Positions 1 through 4,751 of a DNA stretch of 5,638 nt are shown piece after piece (position 1 is the stretch's first letter; the number at the start of each line of letters is the position of its first letter). Source of the stretch: Candidatus Hydrogenedentota bacterium (lineage in GTDB: Bacteria > Hydrogenedentota > Hydrogenedentia > Hydrogenedentales > SLHB01); the NCBI GenBank assembly GCA_003557825.1, contig PWNM01000280.1, positions 1-5,638 of the forward strand. Reading direction: 5' to 3'. Below the pieces are notes generated by a model, which was not told the origin of the DNA, did no database searches, and saw only the letters and a program-made list of their open reading frames with translations. The position numbers and the translations under genes were made by a program.

Positions 1-1625
1 GCCCCGCCGTAAATCCCTTGGGGATTGTGGACGTCCAGCGGCCAACCGGCATAGGCGATGGTATCGGGGAAACGGGAGTCGTCCATGATGTCGTTCATCG
101 TAAGCATGGTATCACCCACCAGGCGGCGAGTCTCGCGTTTGGCCAGACTGTGTGGAACATCGACCAGATCGTAGTTGGCGGCTTTATCGCGCTCCGGCCA
201 TTCATTCTTTACGTAGTTCCAATAGCCGTAGGAAATGCGGATTAGCTCATCCCGGACGCGCTCGGTGTCGTAGAGGTCGTCCCGATCGCCCGGAGTTTCC
301 AGCCACCATTCGCCGTAGAAATTGGGATTGGGCCGTCGTCCGATAGAAACCAGGTCGGGCAATTGGGCAGCCCAAGGCGGCGGCGTGAACTCGACCGGTT
401 CGCCGACATCGACGGCCTCGAAACAAAAGGGCCCCATCAACGTACCGCTCATGGTGATGAGGTCGGGTTGTTCAGGTGCATCCGGTTCATCGTATTGCCA
501 TCGGGCCTCCCAGCCAATGCGATACTGGGCTCCAGCGTAATGACCTACCCAGCCGTCCCCGGTGCAGTCGATAAAATAACCGGCCGAGATTTTCACCGGG
601 GAACCATCGCGTACATCCACGCCAAGCAGTGTTTTGATTCGTTCGGACGAGTCCATTTCTACGCCGAGGATGCGGGTGTGTAGGAGCACGGTGAGCTGCG
701 GTTCGGCTTCGGTCATGGTCGCATAGGGAATGCTGAGCGTACCATGGCCTTCATGAACTTGAAGTCGGGTGACTTCCTCAATGACCCCTGTTTCACGGGC
801 ATTGGGTTGAATAATGGAAGCGCCTTCGGACGGAACGCCGAGCTCGCTGCTGGCATTGCCGCCCAGCACAGGACGATCATGGACCAGAGCCGTCCGTATG
901 CCCAGTCGGGCAGAAGCGATCGCAGCCGGACACCCCGCCGGGCCGCCGCCGACCACCACCACATCGAAATGCCCCAGGTCCTTCGGTTCCGTGGCGCCTT
1001 CGTTCAGCCGAAGTCGTTCATGCATCAGGGCATCGACTTCGTGGGGCGGGATATAGTCCATCTCCGTGGTCAGGATCAGGGCGGCGCAACGGCCAAATCC
1101 TCCCGTTAGATCGTGCAATGCAAGCCGATGGGTTCCGGCAGTGAGTTCGACATCCCCCGCGATTGCCCAATGCCAGTCATCCCGGTCGGCTTCACCCATT
1201 ACCTTTGGCAACGGCGCGTCATCGAGTACGACTTGAAACGTGCCCGGATGGTATTCCGGCAACCAGTCCCGCATGCGCACCCAGATCCGGTAGCGGCAGG
1301 ATTGCTGGACGTCGAATTCCATCCACGCATCATCAACGGGCGCGTCGGCCGAGCGGGCAATCAGATAGGACGAGCCCATGAGATAGACGAACTGGGTGTC
1401 CATGTGCCAACCGCCGCGATGGGTAAAGTCTTCGGCGCTAACCCAAAGAAACTCCTTTGCGACGCGTGGCGGGGGATACTGCCGGCGCACGCTGAGCGCC
1501 TGTCGAGGTTGCGGGGCTGTTTCGGCTTGTGTCGCGTGGGCAACCCGAGGCGCGAAGCCTCCTGTGGACGCGATCAGGCCCGCCGCCCCCATGCTCTTGA
1601 TGTACTCTCGCCGCGATATGTCCAT
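1..1625 (-). CDS. Tat-exported FAD-dependent oxidoreductase, FAD_oxidored (PF12831)-like, 3' end outside window
   Basis: The reading frame is open from the start at 1625 to the left edge: 541 codons plus two bases, with no stop reached, so the C-terminus is missing. The N-terminus carries a twin-arginine signal, SRREYIK at residues 4-10, a weakly hydrophobic stretch to about 25, and a likely cleavage site AHA at 29-31. Residues about 45-190 look like a beta-rich domain of the galactose-binding type; this part is inference. A Rossmann dinucleotide-binding site follows: DVVVVGGGPAG at 221-231, then LGGNASSELG at 254-263. DCTGDG at 353-358 and KRETRRLVGD at 496-505 match conserved blocks of the FAD_oxidored family. 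I infer that it oxidises or reduces a substrate outside the cytoplasm; which one cannot be read. It lies 77 bases downstream of the GH99-like gene on the same strand, so the two may be co-transcribed. Family call is strong; substrate is unknown. Confidence 0.9.
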   Translation of the reverse strand, partial: MDISRREYIKSMGAAGLIASTGGFAPRVAHATQAETAPQPRQALSVRRQYPPPRVAKEFLWVSAEDFTHRGGWHMDTQFVYLMGSSYLIARSADAPVDDAWMEFDVQQSCRYRIWVRMRDWLPEYHPGTFQVVLDDAPLPKVMGEADRDDWHWAIAGDVELTAGTHRLALHDLTGGFGRCAALILTTEMDYIPPHEVDALMHERLRLNEGATEPKDLGHFDVVVVGGGPAGCPAAIASARLGIRTALVHDRPVLGGNASSELGVPSEGASIIQPNARETGVIEEVTRLQVHEGHGTLSIPYATMTEAEPQLTVLLHTRILGVEMDSSERIKTLLGVDVRDGSPVKISAGYFIDCTGDGWVGHYAGAQYRIGWEARWQYDEPDAPEQPDLITMSGTLMGPFCFEAVDVGEPVEFTPPPWAAQLPDLVSIGRRPNPNFYGEWWLETPGDRDDLYDTERVRDELIRISYGYWNYVKNEWPERDKAANYDLVDVPHSLAKRETRRLVGDTMLTMNDIMDDSRFPDTIAYAGWPLDVHNPQGIYGG

Positions 1626-1632
1626 TGCCATG

Positions 1633-1637
1633 CCTCC
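1633..1637 (-). promoter_or_regulatory. Ribosome binding site that decides the start of the FAD oxidoreductase gene
   Basis: The minus strand reads GGAGG here. Two in-frame ATG codons follow, at 1631 and 1625. The first is only one base from the GGAGG, too close for normal initiation. The second is seven bases away, which is ideal. The start at 1625 also places the twin-arginine motif right at the N-terminus, as expected for a Tat signal, so 1625 is preferred over 1631. Confidence 0.7.
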
Positions 1638-1670
1638 AAGGTCGATGAGCGGGAATCAGCATCCGCCTCC

Positions 1671-1679
1671 ACTATAGCA
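1671..1679 (-). promoter_or_regulatory. Candidate internal promoter, extended -10 TGCTATAGT
   Basis: On the minus strand the sequence TGCTATAGT fits the extended -10 pattern TGnTATAAT with one mismatch. It lies in the 71-base gap between the GH99-like gene and the first ATG of the FAD oxidoreductase gene. It would start transcription near 1664, about 38 bases before the preferred start codon. No good -35 box is present at the usual distance (ATCGAG at 1694-1699). This could be an extra promoter allowing the downstream gene to be made alone, or a chance match. No terminator with a T-tract separates the two genes. Confidence 0.3.
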
Positions 1680-1702
1680 TCGTGGCAGATGCCCTCGATA
1701 CG

Positions 1703-3325
1703 TTAATCAGCTTGTTCGGAAAGGCGCGATTTCATCTCCTCGACCCACGCCCAATGGCCCTCGTCGTATGGGCCCAGTCCGATATCCTCCGGCAGGATGT
1801 TCCGATGGGGCACAGGCGCGTCGGTGAACGTCGCACGAATCGCTTCGAGATAATCGAACCCGAATTCACGATGGGGGAGGATGTAATGGCCTTCGCCCCA
1901 TTCATTCAGGTTGTCCAACATGACCATGCGGGATGACAGGCAATCCTCGGGTTGGGATTCCATCATCGCTCGAAGGTTCTGCGCTTGGTGCTTGTAGCCG
2001 GCCGGTTCCAGCCACCAATGGGGGCTTGCCGAATAGCCGGCGTAGGTTTCCCAGGGTTCGGGTCGCCACCCTACGGCGATGGTCGGAACATCGGGCAGGA
2101 CGTCCCGTCGCTCGAAGCGGCCTTGGTGGGTGGACCTCAATGTCTCGACCGCTTCCTCTTGGCTGGCCTCCGGGGAAACCGTGTGGAAGCAATAGGCGAA
2201 GGAATAATCGATCCCGCAGGCCTTAAAGCGGTCGAGTACGCTCGGGTCGTCGCCTCGATACTCGGCGATCAGATGCAGCCCGTCGAAGCCTTCTTCCATC
2301 GCTGCGTCGCGCATGGCGTCCGTCGCTTCTTTTACGGCCTCTTCCGAACCCAAATCGCGGATGATATTGTGCACGTCGTAGATAAACAGCACCGGTTTGT
2401 TGTCGATGACAAGGTAGCTCGGATGGGTGAAGTAGTTCTCCATCCAGAAGGCGAACAAGTTGGTCATCAAGTCGTCCAGATCGGTAATGCCGGGGCCGCG
2501 CCCGACCTGATTTTCCCACATGATGGCGAAGTCGATCATCGAGGCGTATCGGGCGTTGAAGAAACCGTCATGTAGTGCATGTTCGAGGCGCAGTTGGACC
2601 GGTTCGCCCTGATTCCCGCGTTCGCGATACCAGCAGAACATAAAGAAGGTCATGCCATGCTCGACGGCCCATTTGATCTGCCAATCCATCACCTCGGGAA
2701 TGCTCTCGTCGTAGTAACCGAGGGCAGGCTTGCGCTCCGGGTAGGCGTCGAGAATCGACCATCCCCAATGGACCCCCGGTTTCCAGCCGGGGAAATAGAT
2801 CCCGCCGACATGGAAGTCGGTTGTGGCGGGTTCCGGTTCGGGCACATACTCCTGGGGGCCCACATCCAGGGGCGGACGGAAATCCGTAGCCAATGCGGTG
2901 GTGGCGGTGGAGCCGTCGGCCAAGGTATAGGTCGCGGTGAGGGGCTCTTCGACAGGCCGGTCTGCCTCGACTTCCCACGCGAAGGCGCAGTACAGGATGG
3001 GTCCTTCGACGAACCGCCCTTCGTCACGGTGGGGCCCCGTGGTCGTGATGACGCGCGGCTGTATCCATTCGTCGCTCTCCTGACGGGCCGGACCGTGGAG
3101 TTGGACCCCTTCCGGTACGTGTAGCTCAGCCGTTACGACCCAGGATTCGTGCTCCAGCGGCCGCTCGACCCAAAGGTGGACCGTTTCCCGTTGGCCGGTT
3201 CGTTGCAACGAACGGTCCCAGTAAAACCGGTCGCTGATTTCCTGTTCCGCTCCGTTGGCGCTGTTCCCAGGTAGCATAAAAACGGTCAACACTACAAGCA
3301 AGGCAAAGGCGGTCGTTGATGACAT
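1703..3325 (-). CDS. Secreted WbsX/GH99-like glycoside hydrolase-type protein
   Basis: A 540-residue protein. Residues 1-25 form a signal peptide: hydrophobic AFALLVVLTVFMLPG and a likely cut after ANG or NGA. Its n-region has no positive charge, which is unusual, but an in-frame stop at 3341-3343 excludes an upstream start. Residues about 30-165 look like a beta-sandwich (Ig-like) domain. From about 172 the protein follows the WbsX/GH99-like (beta/alpha)8 pattern: GGIYFPGW (174-181), LGYYDESIPEVMDWQIKWA (202-220), FFMFCWYRERG (227-237), FAIMWENQ (266-273), KPVLFIYD (310-317) and NLNEWGEGHYILP (472-484). In characterised GH99 enzymes (endo-alpha-1,2-mannosidase/mannanase) the two key glutamates sit in NEWHEG; here E475 and E478 hold those places. 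An endo-acting glycosidase role in the periplasm or outside the cell is therefore reasonable, but many WbsX-type proteins are uncharacterised. AGGAG lies nine bases before the start. The gene is the first after the terminator at 3394-3425. Confidence 0.88.
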   Translation of the reverse strand: MSSTTAFALLVVLTVFMLPGNSANGAEQEISDRFYWDRSLQRTGQRETVHLWVERPLEHESWVVTAELHVPEGVQLHGPARQESDEWIQPRVITTTGPHRDEGRFVEGPILYCAFAWEVEADRPVEEPLTATYTLADGSTATTALATDFRPPLDVGPQEYVPEPEPATTDFHVGGIYFPGWKPGVHWGWSILDAYPERKPALGYYDESIPEVMDWQIKWAVEHGMTFFMFCWYRERGNQGEPVQLRLEHALHDGFFNARYASMIDFAIMWENQVGRGPGITDLDDLMTNLFAFWMENYFTHPSYLVIDNKPVLFIYDVHNIIRDLGSEEAVKEATDAMRDAAMEEGFDGLHLIAEYRGDDPSVLDRFKACGIDYSFAYCFHTVSPEASQEEAVETLRSTHQGRFERRDVLPDVPTIAVGWRPEPWETYAGYSASPHWWLEPAGYKHQAQNLRAMMESQPEDCLSSRMVMLDNLNEWGEGHYILPHREFGFDYLEAIRATFTDAPVPHRNILPEDIGLGPYDEGHWAWVEEMKSRLSEQAD

Positions 3326-3367
3326 GGGTTCGGTCTCCTGTTATTCGGCCATAGCGCTGTAATGTGT

Positions 3368-3373
3368 ATGATA
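3368..3373 (-). promoter_or_regulatory. Candidate -10 box (TATCAT) for the GH99-like gene
   Basis: The AT-rich stretch between the terminator and the GH99-like gene contains TATCAT on the minus strand, five of six matches to TATAAT. It would place the transcript start near 3361 and give a leader of about 36 bases carrying AGGAG at 3335-3339. No convincing -35 box sits 16-18 bases upstream, so the promoter may be weak or need an activator. A TATATAAA run at 3382-3389 is an alternative. The case rests mainly on a terminator lying just upstream, which implies that this gene needs its own start. Confidence 0.35.
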
Positions 3374-3393
3374 TTTCCGCTTTATATAAACAA

Positions 3394-3425
3394 GGCGTCC
3401 CAGACACCCTCGTATCCGGGACGCC
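3394..3425 (-). terminator. Intrinsic terminator of the pseudopilin gene
   Basis: Read on the minus strand, the 32 bases fold into one unbroken 14-bp stem. The outer arms GGCGTCCC and GGGACGCC pair perfectly. A G-U pair follows, then GATAC with GTGTC (one more G-U), closing a four-base GAGG loop. The next bases on the minus strand are TTGTTTATAT, a moderate T-rich tail. On the plus strand both wobble positions become C-A mismatches and there is no T-tract, so the element belongs to leftward transcription. It lies 61 bases past the stop codon of the prepilin-like gene and separates it from the GH99-like gene. The imperfect T-tract may allow some read-through. Confidence 0.8.
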
Positions 3426-3486
3426 CATGGATGGTATCGTTGTCCCTAAATGGTTCTCACCTGTGCTGTGGGCAAATACCGTTTAC

Positions 3487-4575
3487 TTAGCCCTGCCCGC
3501 CCCAGATATTCATGAACAACAGCGCCTGGGCCATCGCGCCGGGTTGCTGTGTGATGGGGGGCGAGTAGACCGGGAATTTCTCCTGGAAGCGAACGAATTC
3601 GACATGGCCGTCCATGTACAATACATTGCTCCCACCGGGGATATGGTTAAACCGCATGTGTCCGCCCTGGTCGCCGTGCCAGTTTTGGAGATGCGACCAC
3701 GCATCCCATTTTATAGGCAACGTGCTTTGGGCAACCGCCCCGGCCGCGGGGTTGTTGATGTTGGTGATGAAGAACCGTTCAATGCCTTCCCTGAGCCGGT
3801 TGTAGGTCGTGGGCAGCGGTGATTCGTTGTCATCGTCTCGATCGAATTGACCAGCCCATTGGAAGCGGAGGCTGCTGGGGTAATTGGCCACATTGAGATC
3901 CTGCGATCCCCGGTTTATAAATTTCAGAGGCATCTGATCACGGCTCCATTGGGGGCAGTTGTAGTCATCAATCGCCGATGGAGGAATCACGCGCAGTCGG
4001 GCTTCCCAGGGAAGGGCATGCCAAGAGGCCGGCCATATGGCCACTTCGCAGATCATATAGGCCACATCCATGTACTGGGAACCAGACTGGATCGCATAGG
4101 GCATGTAGATATAGGAAGTTGGGTTTGAAAGAATGGTGTGGATACACCCTTGGGAGACCCAGTTCCCACTGTCCCGAATGGAAGCAATCTGGGCCGAGAG
4201 ATCGTCTTCGAGCCCCCAATTCCCCGAATTCGGATGGCCTGCAACCCAAGTATCATCCCGAGCGTCGGAAGGACATATGGCGATGCTTGGATCGTTCCAG
4301 TAGTCGGGGTATAACACGGTCGAATCGATTCCCAAGGTCCATTGGTTAACGGCCCATTGGTTTGCTCCGGGCATCATACCGCCTCGGTCCTCGCCCGAGT
4401 ACATTTTCAGAACCAATCCCCATTGCTTGAGATTGTTCGCGCAGGATGCGCGCCGTGCGGCTTCCCGTGCCCGGGCCAAGGCAGGCAACAGGATGGCTGC
4501 CAGGATGGCGATGATGGCAATCACCACCAACAATTCGATGAGGGTAAAGCCTCTGCGTTTTTCGGTCCTCTTCAT
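3487..4575 (-). CDS. Prepilin-like (pseudopilin) protein, H-X9-DG type
   Basis: A 362-residue protein with a classical type IV prepilin leader. The short basic segment KRTEKRRG ends at G9, with cleavage by prepilin peptidase expected before F10. FTLIE then gives the conserved Glu at mature position 5. Residues 10-33 are the hydrophobic helix, followed by ARAREAARRASCANNLKQ (34-51), typical of the large family in PVC bacteria. ICPSD at 100-104 is a conserved block of these proteins. The C-terminal part holds HIPGGSNVLYMDGHVEF (311-327), matching the prepilin processing-associated H-X9-DG domain, except that ten residues, not nine, separate H311 from D322-G323. Five cysteines are present (45, 101, 144, 176, 207). 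AGGAGA lies nine bases before the ATG. The mature protein should be inner-membrane anchored with a globular periplasmic domain, perhaps assembled in a type II secretion-like pseudopilus. No secretion machinery gene is next to it. Its own function is not known. Confidence 0.9.
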   Translation of the reverse strand: MKRTEKRRGFTLIELLVVIAIIAILAAILLPALARAREAARRASCANNLKQWGLVLKMYSGEDRGGMMPGANQWAVNQWTLGIDSTVLYPDYWNDPSIAICPSDARDDTWVAGHPNSGNWGLEDDLSAQIASIRDSGNWVSQGCIHTILSNPTSYIYMPYAIQSGSQYMDVAYMICEVAIWPASWHALPWEARLRVIPPSAIDDYNCPQWSRDQMPLKFINRGSQDLNVANYPSSLRFQWAGQFDRDDDNESPLPTTYNRLREGIERFFITNINNPAAGAVAQSTLPIKWDAWSHLQNWHGDQGGHMRFNHIPGGSNVLYMDGHVEFVRFQEKFPVYSPPITQQPGAMAQALLFMNIWGGQG

Positions 4576-4668
4576 TGTTCTGATTCTCCTTTGGTTTCAG
4601 TTCACTTCCCAATGTTGACAAGCTTGGCACACCGAGCGATTGGGATCGTACGGAATCTGCCATGCAAA

Positions 4669-4677
4669 ATACTAGCA
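4669..4677 (-). promoter_or_regulatory. Candidate promoter of the pseudopilin gene, extended -10 TGCTAGTAT
   Basis: The minus strand reads TGCTAGTAT, an extended -10 with four of six core matches. Transcription would start near 4662, leaving a leader of about 86 bases before the pseudopilin ATG. The matching -35 position (4692-4697) reads TATCAA on this strand, far from consensus. A poor -35 with half-site-like repeats just upstream is the usual architecture of promoters that need an AraC-type activator. The position is a prediction only. Confidence 0.4.
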
Positions 4678-4721
4678 CCTTTTCGACGGTGTTGATATAA
4701 TTATTCCGCATGGACTAGCAC
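4671..4721. repeat. ACTAGCAC direct repeat, two copies 43 bases apart
   Basis: ACTAGCAC occurs at 4671-4678 and 4714-4721 on the plus strand. The first copy overlaps the candidate -10 of the pseudopilin promoter and the -35 position of the regulator promoter. The second lies between the two ATTCCGCAT copies. The spacing, about four helical turns, would place both on one face of the DNA. It may be part of the operator or a chance match of eight bases. Confidence 0.4.
4693..4701 (+). promoter_or_regulatory. Promoter of the AraC-family gene, extended -10 TGATATAAT
   Basis: The plus strand reads TGATATAAT, a perfect TGnTATAAT extended -10 box in otherwise GC-rich DNA. Transcription would start near 4708, giving a leader of about 44 bases to the ATG at 4752. 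The -35 position (TAGCAC at 4673-4678) does not match consensus, which extended -10 promoters tolerate. The first ATTCCGCAT copy covers the expected start point, so a bound protein would block the promoter. That suggests negative autoregulation. Confidence 0.6.
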
Positions 4722-4731
4722 GATTCCGCAT
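4703..4731. promoter_or_regulatory. Probable AraC-type operator: ATTCCGCAT direct repeat, 20-base period
   Basis: An exact nine-base repeat, ATTCCGCAT, lies at 4703-4711 and 4723-4731, start to start 20 bases. AraC-family proteins typically bind two direct half-sites about two helical turns apart, one per helix-turn-helix pair of a dimer. The repeats sit in the region between the AraC-family gene and its divergent neighbour. Relative to the predicted pseudopilin start (about 4662) they fall at roughly -41 to -49 and -61 to -69, a normal activator position. Relative to the regulator's own start they overlap +1. A diverged third copy (ATTCCGTAC, seven of nine) lies on the minus strand at 4648-4656. 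That the neighbouring regulator binds here is inference. Confidence 0.6.
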
Positions 4732-4739
4732 AAAATGCG
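4727..4739. repeat. Palindrome CGCAT-AAA-ATGCG
   Basis: A perfect inverted repeat with five-base arms and a three-base centre. It overlaps the end of the second ATTCCGCAT copy and lies just before the ribosome binding site GAGG (4741-4744) of the AraC-family gene. It could offer an inverted third half-site to the regulator, or form a small hairpin in the leader RNA next to the ribosome binding site. The arms are short, so chance is possible. Confidence 0.3.
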
Positions 4740-4751
4740 AGAGGGCTAACG

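Noticed and set aside
1677..1692. Inverted repeat GCATC/GATGC between the GH99-like and FAD genes as a terminator
   Set aside because: Only five pairs with a six-base loop and no T-tract on either strand; not a credible intrinsic terminator.
1113..1706. 197-codon open frame on the plus strand
   Set aside because: Antisense to the FAD oxidoreductase gene, whose frame carries clear family motifs; no independent support.
1952..2575. 207-codon open frame on the plus strand
   Set aside because: It lies fully antisense to the GH99-like gene, has no ribosome binding site of note, and its translation resembles no protein family; GC-rich codon use of the real gene keeps the opposite frame open.
3364..3822. 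152-codon open frame on the plus strand across the terminator and into the pseudopilin gene
   Set aside because: It starts in AT-rich non-coding DNA, covers the hairpin and is otherwise antisense to the pseudopilin gene.
4615..4620. Perfect -35 consensus TTGACA on the plus strand
   Set aside because: No -10-like sequence follows at 16-18 bases (the region reads CGATTGGG), so it is probably a chance match in the pseudopilin leader.
4676..4691. CACC/GGTG inverted repeat between the divergent promoters
   Set aside because: Four-base arms are too short to stand out from chance.
4346..4711. 121-codon open frame on the minus strand starting upstream of the pseudopilin
   Set aside because: It runs through the pseudopilin leader region in a different frame, uses no ribosome binding site and encodes a low-complexity basic sequence without family features.
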